Positions 1 through 8,487 of a stretch of DNA of 38,544 bases are shown here, piece by piece. The notes under the pieces are model-generated. The model was not told the DNA's origin. It saw only the letters and a list, made by a program, of their open reading frames with translations, and ran no database searches. Made by a program: the position numbers and the translations under genes. Every line of letters begins with the position of its first letter. Position 1 is the first letter of the stretch. The stretch is from positions 1 to 38,544 of the forward strand of contig JAPLGN010000019.1 in assembly GCA_026390135.1 (NCBI GenBank). Direction: 5' to 3'. This DNA is from Campylobacterales bacterium (GTDB taxonomy: Bacteria; Campylobacterota; Campylobacteria; Campylobacterales; Sulfurimonadaceae).

Positions 1-2
1 AG

Positions 3-179
3 GTAAAAGTGGCACGATCAAAAATTCTACCTGAACATTTTCATGCTGTGACATCGAAACAAGAACGTAATAGTGCGATTATCAGCGCATTTAAAGACGG
101 ACATACTCAAAGCAGTATAGCAGCGCATTTAAATCTCTCAGTAGGGCTGATTTGTGGTGTAATAAAAAGTGAAGATTGA
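3..179 (+). CDS. C-terminal end of a probable REP-associated (Y1/IS200-like) transposase, truncated by the window edge
   Basis: An open frame enters from the left edge and stops with TGA at 177-179, giving about 58 residues. The visible part ends in a helix-turn-helix: a conserved 'SKQERN' segment, then 'TQSSIAAHLNLS' and 'GVIKSED'. This resembles the DnaA/Trp-repressor-like HTH tail often found at the C-terminus of RAYT (REP-associated tyrosine transposase) proteins. The catalytic HUH and Tyr motifs would lie upstream, outside the window, so the assignment rests on the tail only. The stop is followed by 'acctgacccc' and then, about 35 bases on, by one copy of the palindromic repeat found four more times in this window. 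That pairing is what a RAYT would be expected to show. It could instead be another HTH-tailed protein. Confidence 0.5.
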   Translation, partial: VKVARSKILPEHFHAVTSKQERNSAIISAFKDGHTQSSIAAHLNLSVGLICGVIKSED

Positions 180-210
180 ATACCTGACCCCTATTGACTA
201 TTGAGAATCT

Positions 211-243
211 AGCTGGATCCCGTATCAAGTACGGGATGACGGG
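211..243 (+). repeat. Dispersed palindromic repeat, module B, copy 1
   Basis: A perfect 8-base inverted repeat, ATCCCGTA at 217-224 and TACGGGAT at 230-237, encloses the loop TCAAG and is followed by GACGGG. The flank (AGCTGG before, GACG after) and the TCAAG loop recur at 22631-22665, 23891-23925 and 30335-30369. It lies between the transposase tail and the 3' end of fbaA and could also act as a terminator for either. Confidence 0.8.
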
Positions 244-246
244 AAA

Positions 247-1326
247 TTAGTTTCTATCTATCGCATTCAAATCATTAAATGCCACTTTCACACGATTCAC
301 CAACGTTTTTTGCCCATCACGGAGCCATTTACGCGGGTCATAATATTTTTTGTTTGGCTTTTCTTCCCCTTCAGGATTTCCGATTTGTCCTTGAAGATAA
401 TCTTTATACTGCTCATAATAATTTTTTACCCCTTCCCATGTTGCCCATTGGGTATCGGTATCGATGTTCATTTTGATAACACCATAGCTTATTGCTTCGC
501 GAATCTCTTCGAGTGTTGAGCCTGAACCGCCGTGAAAGACGAAATTAACAGGTTTTGGTGCTGTGTTGAATTTTTGTTCGATGTATTTTTGGGAGTTGTC
601 CAAAATAATAGGTGTGAGAACGACATTTCCAGGTTTATAAACACCATGCACATTTCCAAACGATGCTGCAATTGTAAAGTTTTTACTGACTGCCATCAGC
701 TTTTCGTACGCATACGCAACATCCTCAGGTTGAGTATAAAGGAGTGAATTGTCAATATTTGTATTGTCTACACCGTCTTCTTCTCCTCCTGTGACACCGA
801 GTTCGATTTCTAGCGTCATTCCGATTTTGGCCATTCGTTCCATATATCGAACACAGGTTGCAACATTTTCTTCTAAACTCTCCTCAGAGAGATCAAGCAT
901 GTGAGAGCTAAATAGGGGTTTTCCGTATTGAGCGAAGTGTTTTTCACCTGCATCCAGTAGCGCATCAATCCATGGAAGAAGATGACGCGCGGCATGGTCG
1001 GTATGCAACACTACAGGTAGCCCATACGCTTCTGCCATCATATGGACATGTATTGCACCACTGATTGCACCAACAATAGCTGCTTTTTCATTTTCGTTAC
1101 TAAGTCCTTTTCCCGCATAGTAGCTTGCCCCACCATTGGAAAACTGGATGACGACTGGAGAATTGACTATTTTGGCAGCTTCAAGAACCGCGTTGATTGA
1201 ATCGGTTCCGACAACATTAACAGCAGGAAGAGCAAAGCCTTCTTGTTTTGCAATGGCAAAAAGAGTATATAAATCTTCGCCGAATACTACACCTGGTTTG
1301 ATTGAGTCTAAAATACGCATGGACAT
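247..1326 (-). CDS. fbaA: Class II fructose-1,6-bisphosphate aldolase
   Basis: This enzyme interconverts fructose-1,6-bisphosphate with dihydroxyacetone phosphate and glyceraldehyde-3-phosphate; in an autotroph it would work mainly in the gluconeogenic direction. At 359 residues it matches the length of the E. coli-type class IIA enzyme. The Zn site and catalytic Asp lie in 'HTDHA' (residues 108-112), and the phosphate-binding glycine loop 'GGSGS' is near residue 266. The start is ATG at 1326, with GGAG five bases upstream; a second ATG two codons in (1320) is spaced less well. A TATAAT-type -10 lies about 30 bases upstream on the same strand. It is transcribed divergently from the M23 peptidase gene and stands alone. 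Confidence 0.95.
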   Translation of the reverse strand: MSMRILDSIKPGVVFGEDLYTLFAIAKQEGFALPAVNVVGTDSINAVLEAAKIVNSPVVIQFSNGGASYYAGKGLSNENEKAAIVGAISGAIHVHMMAEAYGLPVVLHTDHAARHLLPWIDALLDAGEKHFAQYGKPLFSSHMLDLSEESLEENVATCVRYMERMAKIGMTLEIELGVTGGEEDGVDNTNIDNSLLYTQPEDVAYAYEKLMAVSKNFTIAASFGNVHGVYKPGNVVLTPIILDNSQKYIEQKFNTAPKPVNFVFHGGSGSTLEEIREAISYGVIKMNIDTDTQWATWEGVKNYYEQYKDYLQGQIGNPEGEEKPNKKYYDPRKWLRDGQKTLVNRVKVAFNDLNAIDRN

Positions 1327-1357
1327 GATTACTCCGTAATGAATAAAAATAATCTTT

Positions 1358-1363
1358 ATTATA
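1358..1363 (-). promoter_or_regulatory. Probable -10 element of fbaA
   Basis: Reads TATAAT on the minus strand, about 32 bases before the fbaA start codon and upstream of its GGAG ribosome site. No clear -35 is seen, as is common in Campylobacterota sigma-70 promoters. Confidence 0.55.
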
Positions 1364-1449
1364 GCAGACCTTGGTTCTATATGCTATTTAGATGTGCTAA
1401 AATAAGATAAGTAGACTTCATAGAATTGTGTTGAAAGGGTTAGTTAAGA

Positions 1450-2820
1450 GTGATAAAATCGGTTATTTTTTTATTCTGCAGTATGATCATTGTCAGTGGG
1501 AAAAATTTACCCCCTTTTTATTCACTTGCTTCTCCGCTCGAAAAAGATTCACGCCAATTGAACCAAATAAATGAAGCTTTTTTAGAGGCACAAGAACCAA
1601 AGATTATTGAAAATTATTGTAAAGATGTTCAGGGGACATTACTTCTTGGTGAATCATTGCGAGAACCTTCTAAAAAAGATGAAGGAAAGCTAAGCACTTA
1701 TCTTCAGCAATTACGCTCATTGTCTTTACGTCAAGAGGTGATTTATCAACTTTATAAAAAATCATTACTGGGTGCGATTGACGCCAATGATAAACAAAAA
1801 TTTGAGCACTTGGCATCTATTGAATTGGAGCCTTTGCATCAGCCTCGTGTCCGTTCAGAAGCGATAGCTTATTATCAAAAAAACTTTTCTGATCACCCGA
1901 TTAAAAATTTAGATTCTTTGTGCAAGGAGCAGGTATTAGAAGCTAAAAGTATACAGTTTTCAATGGAACAAGAGCAGGCCTATGAGGAGCATTTGAAAAT
2001 TCTTAAACGTTCTGAGGTGCAAGGGATTAAACGAACTGCCAAAATAGGTTCTCGCAACAGTGTGATTGTGGTGGGAGAGCGAAAGAACAACGGTGAAATG
2101 GTTTTTGAAGCGGAAAATTTAAATCCTTTTTTAGTGACTCTGTCATTAGATTTTGAAAAATTGACCAATTTAAAAGCCAATCATTCGCTTCCCTTGTATG
2201 TTGAGTTACCGGGGCACACCAAAAAAGAAATTTTGACATTGAGCCCTATAGCTGAATCATTAATAACCGATTATGAATCGTCCTATGGATGGGTTAAAGG
2301 CTCGGTATTTTCACAGCATGACGACTCATATTTGTATAGACTCCCATTTGCTATAGGCACAAGTGCCCGTGTATCGCAAGGGTATAATGGGGGATTGTCG
2401 CACAAAGGATTATCAGCTTATGCTATCGATTTTTCTCTTCCGATAGGAACTCCTGTGTATGCTGCGCGTGAGGGAGAAGTTGTAGGCGTGGATGTGACGA
2501 ATAATTTGGGAGGGCCATCACCTGAGTATCGAACTTATATGAATTACATCAATATTCGGCATAGTGATGGGACATTGGGAAATTATTATCATCTTAAATT
2601 AGGAGGCTCAGCCGTTAAAATCGGGGATGTGGTTAAAAAAGGGCAGTTGATTGCGTATTCAGGAAATACGGGCTATACCACAGCCCCGCATTTGCATTTT
2701 AGTGTTAGTAAGGTTGATCCTATATCAATGCGTCGACCGATGAATCTGCCCATTAAAATACAAACCTTACAAGGAATTGTAAGCAATCCGCGCGAAGGCG
2801 ATTATTATACGGTACAATAA
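1450..2820 (+). CDS. M23-family peptidoglycan endopeptidase, secreted or periplasmic
   Basis: Zn-dependent peptidase expected to cut peptidoglycan cross-links in the periplasm. The chosen GTG start, 10 bases after AAAGGG, gives a hydrophobic signal sequence (residues 1-17). An internal ATG at 1483 would shorten that signal, so GTG is preferred. Residues about 20-190 are helical and of unknown function, and about 195-300 look like a beta domain. The LytM/M23 catalytic core runs from about 305 to 425: H318 and D327 fit the first Zn-binding motif, 'YYHL' (379-382) is the central motif, and 'HLHF' (414-417) is the final metal and catalytic motif. In related bacteria such enzymes shape or remodel the wall. 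The Csd cell-shape peptidases of Helicobacter are a functional parallel, but I cannot claim orthology. The chemoreceptor gene follows 27 bases later. Confidence 0.85.
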   Translation: MIKSVIFLFCSMIIVSGKNLPPFYSLASPLEKDSRQLNQINEAFLEAQEPKIIENYCKDVQGTLLLGESLREPSKKDEGKLSTYLQQLRSLSLRQEVIYQLYKKSLLGAIDANDKQKFEHLASIELEPLHQPRVRSEAIAYYQKNFSDHPIKNLDSLCKEQVLEAKSIQFSMEQEQAYEEHLKILKRSEVQGIKRTAKIGSRNSVIVVGERKNNGEMVFEAENLNPFLVTLSLDFEKLTNLKANHSLPLYVELPGHTKKEILTLSPIAESLITDYESSYGWVKGSVFSQHDDSYLYRLPFAIGTSARVSQGYNGGLSHKGLSAYAIDFSLPIGTPVYAAREGEVVGVDVTNNLGGPSPEYRTYMNYINIRHSDGTLGNYYHLKLGGSAVKIGDVVKKGQLIAYSGNTGYTTAPHLHFSVSKVDPISMRRPMNLPIKIQTLQGIVSNPREGDYYTVQ

Positions 2821-2847
2821 CTTATAGAGAAAAGATCGGGGATTGCT

Positions 2848-4434
2848 ATGTTTGAAACAGTAAAATCAAAAATTATATTTACGACGTTAATGTTTAGTTT
2901 TTTAGGGTTAGGGGCTATTTATTGGTATTTGACCGCAACATTTAATACATTTTCAAACGATACGGCTAAACGCTCCTTGACTATGCTAAGTCAATCGATT
3001 TTTCAAACGATGTCGGGAAGTATGTTGGCGGGGGATCCAAAAGTGGTAGCTGAAGCGATCTCACATGCGCAAGAGATTGATGGGATTAAAAACCTTAAAA
3101 TCGAAAAATCTCAAGCTGTGATTGATTTATTTGGTTTAGATGCAAAATTTAGTGATGAACCGATGGTTCAAGCGATCTTTAAAAATAAAAAACCTGAAGT
3201 GATCGAAAATACCGACGGAATTCATACGATTCGATTATTACAGCCTCTTGTCGCTGAAGATCGATGTATAGCGTGTCACACTAATCTCCAAAAAGGTGAT
3301 GTGATTGGGGTGATGGATTTAATTGTTTCACTCGAAAAAAATGATGAGGAGATCCATAAAACTCAAACAATTTTGTTGATTGCACTGAGTATTGTCGTTA
3401 TTGTTTTTGTATCGGTGCTCAATATTTTCTTTGGAAAAGAGGTTTTAACTCCTCTTGCTGGATTGCGTAAGCGAATATCTGAGTTGGTGAGTGGAGATAA
3501 AGATTTGACTGCACGGCTTGAAGTGCGAAAGAAAGATGAATTTGCAGAAGCGGCAACATCTGTCAATAATTTTGTAGCTATGGTACAAGAGACGATTAAT
3601 GAGGTTAAGCAGTTAGGAAAACAAAATGCGATGATAGCTTCAACGATTACTCAAGCAACCCAAAATATTTTGACTGGAGTGGAAAAAGAGCGCGCTATTG
3701 TTGAAGCAACAACTCAAAAAAGTCATTCAATAAAAGTAATACTTTCAGCGGCAATGATAATCTCGGAGCAAACACAGCGTAACGTATCAAATGCTAATGA
3801 TGAACTTTTAAGCGCTAAGGATGCTTTGGATCATCTTGTGAGCGAAGTAGAAGGATACATAGAAACAGAAAATGATATGTCTGCACGATTGGTAGGTCTG
3901 CGTCAAGATGCCCAACAAGTTAAAAGTGTTCTTGGCGTGATCAAAGACATAGCTGATCAGACCAATCTTTTGGCATTGAATGCGGCTATAGAAGCAGCTC
4001 GTGCGGGTGAACATGGACGAGGATTTGCTGTAGTTGCCGATGAGGTACGAAAACTTGCTGAGCGAACCCAAAAAAGTTTGACAGAAATTGAAGTGAATGT
4101 TGGGACAATTGTTCAGTCCATTAACGATGTAAGTGATACTATTGCTGAAAATGCTACCAATATGAATGGATTGACAACAATATCACTTGAAGTAGAAGCA
4201 AAAATTTCAACAACATCTCAAGAGATGGAAAACTCAGTCGTAATTGCAAAAAAATCCTATAAGGATTCGATAGAAATGGTGGAAAATATTGAATGGATTA
4301 TTGAGAAAATATCACAAATTAATGATGTTTCACAATCCAATCAAAAAAGTGTTGAAAATATCGAGGGAGATTCCGAAAAACTTTTGAGTGTTGCTCAATC
4401 ATTGCAAGCGCGCATTAATGAGTTTAAAAGCTAA
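2848..4434 (+). CDS. Methyl-accepting chemotaxis protein with a periplasmic c-type haem motif
   Basis: Membrane chemoreceptor of 528 residues. TM1 is at about 8-28. A periplasmic sensor domain (about 30-170) carries a single CxxCH haem-attachment motif, CIACH, at residues 140-144 (3265-3279). TM2 (about 174-196) leads into a HAMP segment (about 197-250) and a cytoplasmic coiled-coil signalling domain. The conserved hairpin tip that contacts CheA/CheW starts near residue 370 ('[16 protein letters not shown]'). The sensor resembles Tll0287-like (DUF3365) haem domains, which suggests sensing of redox state, oxygen, NO or another haem ligand. This is inference from the motif. The diguanylate cyclase at 23939-25780 has the same arrangement. 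No ligand-specific neighbours are present. Confidence 0.9.
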   Translation: MFETVKSKIIFTTLMFSFLGLGAIYWYLTATFNTFSNDTAKRSLTMLSQSIFQTMSGSMLAGDPKVVAEAISHAQEIDGIKNLKIEKSQAVIDLFGLDAKFSDEPMVQAIFKNKKPEVIENTDGIHTIRLLQPLVAEDRCIACHTNLQKGDVIGVMDLIVSLEKNDEEIHKTQTILLIALSIVVIVFVSVLNIFFGKEVLTPLAGLRKRISELVSGDKDLTARLEVRKKDEFAEAATSVNNFVAMVQETINEVKQLGKQNAMIASTITQATQNILTGVEKERAIVEATTQKSHSIKVILSAAMIISEQTQRNVSNANDELLSAKDALDHLVSEVEGYIETENDMSARLVGLRQDAQQVKSVLGVIKDIADQTNLLALNAAIEAARAGEHGRGFAVVADEVRKLAERTQKSLTEIEVNVGTIVQSINDVSDTIAENATNMNGLTTISLEVEAKISTTSQEMENSVVIAKKSYKDSIEMVENIEWIIEKISQINDVSQSNQKSVENIEGDSEKLLSVAQSLQARINEFKS

Positions 4435-4493
4435 GCACACTAAGTTAATCTCTGATATGATTGCACCTTTATAATTTAAATTTTTGGTATGTC

Positions 4494-5006
4494 ATGAAAA
4501 ATATTGTGTTAATTGGATTTATGGGAGTGGGCAAGGGGTCGATTGCACGAGCAATGGTCAAGCATACGGCGATGATGGCATTGGATACAGATGACATCAT
4601 TGAGAGTATTGAAAATCGCTCTGTCAAAGCAATATTTGCTACGGATGGGGAAGAATATTTCCGTAATTTAGAGCGTAAAATAGCACGCTGGCTGAAGAAA
4701 AAAGTGACAGGAACAATCATATCTACCGGAGGCGGATTTTTCAAAGTTCCGGCATTAAAAAAGGTTGGGACGATTGTTTTATTAAATGCTCCTTTTGATA
4801 CAATTTATGAGCGTATCCTGGCTCATCCGGATGCGACAAAAAAATTCAAAAAACGTCCATTGTTTAAAGACATTGATAAAGCTCGTGAATTGTATAACGA
4901 AAGACTTTCTCAGTATCTAAAAGTAGCAGATATTGTGATTGATGTTAGTGATAAAACTGTTGATGCAATTGCAAAAGAGATCATTGAAAAAGGTAAAAAA
5001 CGATGA
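4494..5006 (+). CDS. aroK: Shikimate kinase
   Basis: Phosphorylates shikimate to shikimate-3-phosphate with ATP in the chorismate pathway. The P-loop 'GFMGVGKGS' is at residues 8-16, followed by 'DTDD' for Mg and shikimate binding and 'STGGG' for shikimate binding. From the ATG at 4494 the protein has 170 residues, the usual length. The open frame extends back to a TTG at 4461, but those eleven codons are not conserved-looking and lie where a leader would be, so the ATG is preferred even though its ribosome site is weak. The stop overlaps the next start by four bases (ATGA), so aroK, the thioredoxin-like gene and hisD are probably co-transcribed. Confidence 0.92.
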   Translation: MKNIVLIGFMGVGKGSIARAMVKHTAMMALDTDDIIESIENRSVKAIFATDGEEYFRNLERKIARWLKKKVTGTIISTGGGFFKVPALKKVGTIVLLNAPFDTIYERILAHPDATKKFKKRPLFKDIDKARELYNERLSQYLKVADIVIDVSDKTVDAIAKEIIEKGKKR

Positions 5007-5419
5007 AAACACTATTACTGCTTCTTTTAGCATTTTCCACACTCTTGGGTAGTGATATCAAATGGGAAAAAGATTATGCAACCGCACTTAAACAAGCCAA
5101 GTTACTTCATAAACCAATGATGTTTATTATCTCAAATCATAATTGTCGTTATTGCGTTCAACTGGCATCAACAACACTCAAAGATCCAAAAGTGATTCAA
5201 AAAATTAATACTAATTACGTAGCAGCTATTGTCTATGTTGATGAAGCCCCTTTGTTCCCGCGTGAACTTTATGTGGGCGGTACACCAGCAACATGGTTTA
5301 TAAAAGGGGATGGTGAACCTTTGTTTGAACCGCTCATGGGTGCTGTCGATGCAACAAGTTTTCAAAAAGCGCTTGATATTGTCAGCAGTGAATATGCAAA
5401 AGTAGCACCGAAAAAGTAA
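5003..5419 (+). CDS. Periplasmic thioredoxin-fold protein with a CxxC motif
   Basis: A 138-residue protein with a clear signal peptide (residues 1-17, hydrophobic leucine-rich core). A thioredoxin-like fold is indicated by the redox motif CRYC at residues 48-51 and by the cis-proline loop 'GGTPATWF' near residue 92. It is probably a thiol-disulfide reductase or a partner for periplasmic cytochrome or sulfur enzymes, as in SoxW/DsbE-like or DUF255-like proteins; the substrate is not evident. Translational coupling to aroK through an ATGA overlap and the short gap before hisD suggest operon placement rather than a functional tie to amino-acid synthesis. Confidence 0.8.
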   Translation: MKTLLLLLLAFSTLLGSDIKWEKDYATALKQAKLLHKPMMFIISNHNCRYCVQLASTTLKDPKVIQKINTNYVAAIVYVDEAPLFPRELYVGGTPATWFIKGDGEPLFEPLMGAVDATSFQKALDIVSSEYAKVAPKK

Positions 5420-5433
5420 AAGAGGATAATAAT

Positions 5434-6726
5434 ATGGTTAGTATTCGAACAAGTGATAGTAATTTTCAAAATGTTTTTGATGAACTTTTAAATCGTGGAA
5501 AAATGGATATGGAGCATGTTGCAAGTATCGTTAAAACGATAATTGATGAAATCCGTATTGATAAAGATACTGCATTAATGACTCATATCGCTAAATTTGA
5601 TCGTTGGGCTCCTGCAAGCGGTTCAGAATTGAAAATCAATCCAGACGATATGAAAACGGCATACGATGAGCTCGAACCTGCATTAAAATCAGCACTCCAT
5701 TTAGCGTATGATCGTATCCGAGCCTATCACGAAAAACAGCTTCCGCGAAGCTGGTTTGATACGGAGGCCAATGGGACGATTTTAGGGCAAAAAGTGACTC
5801 CTGTTGACAGAGCAGGTCTCTATATACCGGGAGGAAAAGCAGCGTATCCCAGTTCACTTCTTATGAATGTCATCCCGGCACAAGTAGCAGGAGTAGAGCA
5901 CATTGTAGTTTGTACTCCAACGCCGGATAATGAACCTAATGCTCTTTTGCTTGCAGCATGTTATTTGTGCGGTGTGAGTGAAGTATTCAAAGTTGGCGGT
6001 GCAAGTGCGATTGCTGCAATGGCATATGGAACGCAAAGTATTCCTAAGGTAGACGTGATTACGGGTCCGGGGAATATTTTTGTTGCCACGGCAAAAAAAA
6101 TGGTGTTTGGTGAGGTGAACATCGACATGATTGCAGGTCCAAGTGAAATTGGGGTTTTAGCGGATGATTCGGCTAATCCTGAGCACATTGCAATAGATTT
6201 ACTTTCACAAGCAGAACACGATGAGATGGCAAGCTCTATTTTGATAACTCCATCCCAAAAATTTGCAGATGCGTGTGCACTCGAAATCGAAATATGGCTG
6301 AAAAAGCTTCCTCGTGAAGAGATCGCACGAAAATCAATTGAAGAGCGTGCCGCAATTATCGTCACCGAGTCAATGGAAGAAGCTGTTAAACTGATGAATT
6401 GCATTGCACCAGAGCATTTAGAGGTAGCAACCAATAACCCGTTTGAACTTTTAGCATCTATAAAACACGCTGGAGCAATATTTTTAGGACATAATACCCC
6501 CGAAGCAATCGGTGATTATGTAGCGGGTCCGAATCATACGTTACCTACAGGGGGAACAGCGAAATTTTACTCCCCTCTTGGGGTTGAGAATTTTATGAAA
6601 AAATCTTCCATCATAGCTTTTTCTAAACAAGCAATTAACGAAATTGGTGAGGCTTGTGCTCTCATCGCTCATACTGAAGGGCTTGGTGCACACGAAGCAT
6701 CAGTTCGTTGTCGTTTAGATAAATAA
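5434..6726 (+). CDS. hisD: Histidinol dehydrogenase
   Basis: Catalyses the last two steps of histidine synthesis: NAD-dependent four-electron oxidation of histidinol to histidine. At 430 residues it matches the family. Recognisable segments are the nucleotide-site region 'ITGPGN', the 'GPSEIGVLAD' segment, the Zn-ligand region 'QAEHDE', and the C-terminal 'NHTLPTGG' region holding the conserved His/Gly loop. A ribosome site (AGAGGA) precedes the ATG. It sits 14 bases after the thioredoxin-like gene as the last gene of the aroK group; no other his genes are in the window. Confidence 0.95.
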   Translation: MVSIRTSDSNFQNVFDELLNRGKMDMEHVASIVKTIIDEIRIDKDTALMTHIAKFDRWAPASGSELKINPDDMKTAYDELEPALKSALHLAYDRIRAYHEKQLPRSWFDTEANGTILGQKVTPVDRAGLYIPGGKAAYPSSLLMNVIPAQVAGVEHIVVCTPTPDNEPNALLLAACYLCGVSEVFKVGGASAIAAMAYGTQSIPKVDVITGPGNIFVATAKKMVFGEVNIDMIAGPSEIGVLADDSANPEHIAIDLLSQAEHDEMASSILITPSQKFADACALEIEIWLKKLPREEIARKSIEERAAIIVTESMEEAVKLMNCIAPEHLEVATNNPFELLASIKHAGAIFLGHNTPEAIGDYVAGPNHTLPTGGTAKFYSPLGVENFMKKSSIIAFSKQAINEIGEACALIAHTEGLGAHEASVRCRLDK

Positions 6727-6744
6727 ACTTTTTTTATTCTTTCC

Positions 6745-6761
6745 TTTCCCTTTGCGGGAAA
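6745..6761 (+). terminator. Possible terminator hairpin after hisD
   Basis: TTTCCC (6745-6750) can pair with GGGAAA (6756-6761) across a 5-base loop, about 20 bases after the hisD stop. The stem is short and lacks a strong T tract, so this is weak. The rest of the 206-base gap before the molybdoenzyme operon holds its promoter and no gene. Confidence 0.35.
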
Positions 6762-6875
6762 TATTTCCAAACGGTTACATATCAAAAAGTTATCGCAAAA
6801 ATGAGTTTCCTTTTAGTTTCGGTTAAACCTTATTTAGCTAATATCAACTCAGCAGAAATGCCATTATAAGCCTAT

Positions 6876-6881
6876 TATAAT
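6876..6881 (+). promoter_or_regulatory. Probable -10 element of the molybdoenzyme operon
   Basis: TATAAT lies 52 bases before the Fe-S subunit start codon. The leader between them is AT-rich and ends in a strong ribosome site, TAAGGAGA, at 6921-6928. No convincing -35 is seen. Confidence 0.55.
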
Positions 6882-6932
6882 GACAATAGATAATTATTAT
6901 TCTATTAAGCAATAGGAATTTAAGGAGAATAT

Positions 6933-7571
6933 ATGCAGTTAGGTTTCTTGGTAGACCTTCGCCTTTGTATGGGCTGTAAGGGCTGTGAGATCGCATGTAA
7001 AGTGGAAAATGAAGTTCCACTAAGCACATGGCGTCTTCGTGTAAAGTATGTCGATGTTGGGAGTTTTCCGGAAACTAGACGTACGTTTACTCCACTTCGT
7101 TGTAACCACTGTGCTAATGCGCCGTGTGAACGTATTTGTCCTGTAAGTGCGTTGCACTACATTGAAAACGGTATTGTAAATATTGATAAAGAACGCTGTA
7201 TTGGGTGTGCAGGATGTGTTATGGCGTGTCCTTACGGAGCTATTTACATCGATCCGCAAACACAAACTGCGGACAAATGTACCTATTGTGCTCACCGTAT
7301 TGCAAGCTCTATGATGCCGTCATGTGTTGTTGCGTGTCCAGTTGAAGCGAATATTTTTGGAGATTTAGACGATCCATTGTCGAACATCAGTAAATATATT
7401 CAACAGCACCAAGGCAATGTTCAAGTTCGTAAACCGGAAAAAGGAACCGATCCTCACCATTTTTATGTTGGTGGCGGAAATGTTCAGTTAAATCCATTGG
7501 CATCATTCCGTGGAGAGGGTCATAACCTCTTTAACAAACTTACTCATCTCCCTTTAGGAGGGCACCACTAA
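6933..7571 (+). CDS. Four-cluster ferredoxin subunit of a Psr/Soe/Dms-type molybdoenzyme
   Basis: Electron-transfer subunit linking the molybdenum catalytic subunit to the quinone-reactive membrane anchor. The 212 residues contain four cysteine groups typical of DmsB/PsrB/NrfC-type proteins. The first is C12-x2-C15-x2-C18-x3-C22, followed by CNHCANAPCERIC, CIGCAGCVMAC and a spaced CTYC...C...C group, enough for four [4Fe-4S] clusters. There is no export signal of its own, so it would travel with the TAT-tagged catalytic subunit. Its stop overlaps the anchor gene start by one base. The His-rich end ('GGHH') is unremarkable. Gene order here is B-C-A, unlike the common A-B-C. Confidence 0.9.
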   Translation: MQLGFLVDLRLCMGCKGCEIACKVENEVPLSTWRLRVKYVDVGSFPETRRTFTPLRCNHCANAPCERICPVSALHYIENGIVNIDKERCIGCAGCVMACPYGAIYIDPQTQTADKCTYCAHRIASSMMPSCVVACPVEANIFGDLDDPLSNISKYIQQHQGNVQVRKPEKGTDPHHFYVGGGNVQLNPLASFRGEGHNLFNKLTHLPLGGHH

Positions 7572-8476
7572 TGGTACACGAAGCAATTGCAGCAACGAAT
7601 GCGATAGTCGTCCTTGACGTTCCTCTTCCTGGAATTGTCTGGGGTTGGATTATTACGATGAATATGTGGGCGAAAAGTATCGGTACCGGTATTATTTTCA
7701 TCACTTTCTTTTTATTGAAAAAATATCCTGAGGAAACTGGTTTTATACGGTTTCCTGCAGTCGTGGTGTCGATCGTATTTATCCACCTTTTCTTATTTTT
7801 TACCGTCATTGATTTGCACCAAATGTTCCGCTTTTGGCACATTTTCTTCTACCCGCATATGACTTCGGCGATTACGATCGGTGCATGGATGGCAACAGGT
7901 TTTGTTGGTCTTTTATTGGCTATGGCATATTTCATTTATATGCACCCTAGAAAAGATAAAGAGATGTATGACAAATTATTGGGATACACTGTCATTTTAG
8001 CAATTCCAGTCACGTTATACACTGCAGGTCTTATGGCTCAATCAACAGCGCGTGAGCTATGGCAAATGCCTACTGAATCGGCGCAAATGATTTTAGCTGC
8101 CCTTTTAGCAGGGTCAGCAACGATGATTTTATTGGGCGGCAATAGATTTAATAACAGAATCAAAAAAGATCTTGGGCTCATTTTGGGATTGAGTGCGTTT
8201 TCGGCATTTATCCTTTATATGGCAGAGTACATTTTCGGTGGAATGAAAGCAGAAGAGGTTATTGCGACATTAGAGTTTATCAAAGGTGGAGAATACACCA
8301 TTATGTTCTGGATTGGACAAGTTATGGCGTTCATCATCCCAATGGTTCTTGTCTGTTTGAGTATTAAGAAAGAGTCGTATTATTTGTTGAAGATCGCTGC
8401 TGTATCAGCATTGGTCGGTTTATGGGTAGCTAAACACGTTTGGCTAGTTATCCCACAATTGTTAAACATGAGCTAA
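7571..8476 (+). CDS. NrfD/PsrC-like integral membrane anchor of the molybdoenzyme
   Basis: A hydrophobic protein of 301 residues with about eight membrane segments separated by short charged loops. It matches the NrfD/PsrC/DmsC type of quinone-interacting subunit without haem. Early histidines and acidic residues (for example 'IDLHQMFRFWH') lie near predicted helix ends where quinone sites are found in PsrC-like proteins; this placement is inferred. It overlaps the Fe-S gene by one base, and the catalytic subunit follows within about 10 bases, so the three are co-translated. It would pass electrons between menaquinone and the Fe-S subunit. Confidence 0.88.
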   Translation: MVHEAIAATNAIVVLDVPLPGIVWGWIITMNMWAKSIGTGIIFITFFLLKKYPEETGFIRFPAVVVSIVFIHLFLFFTVIDLHQMFRFWHIFFYPHMTSAITIGAWMATGFVGLLLAMAYFIYMHPRKDKEMYDKLLGYTVILAIPVTLYTAGLMAQSTARELWQMPTESAQMILAALLAGSATMILLGGNRFNNRIKKDLGLILGLSAFSAFILYMAEYIFGGMKAEEVIATLEFIKGGEYTIMFWIGQVMAFIIPMVLVCLSIKKESYYLLKIAAVSALVGLWVAKHVWLVIPQLLNMS

Positions 8477-8487
8477 AGAGGTAAATG

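Noticed and set aside
4461-4493. Upstream TTG start extending aroK by 11 codons
   Set aside because: The ATG at 4494 gives the standard shikimate kinase N-terminus directly before the P-loop strand; the extension adds nothing family-like.
5961-6434. Antisense frame of 157 codons opposite hisD
   Set aside because: Serine/alanine/isoleucine-rich shadow of hisD with no recognisable motif or ribosome site.
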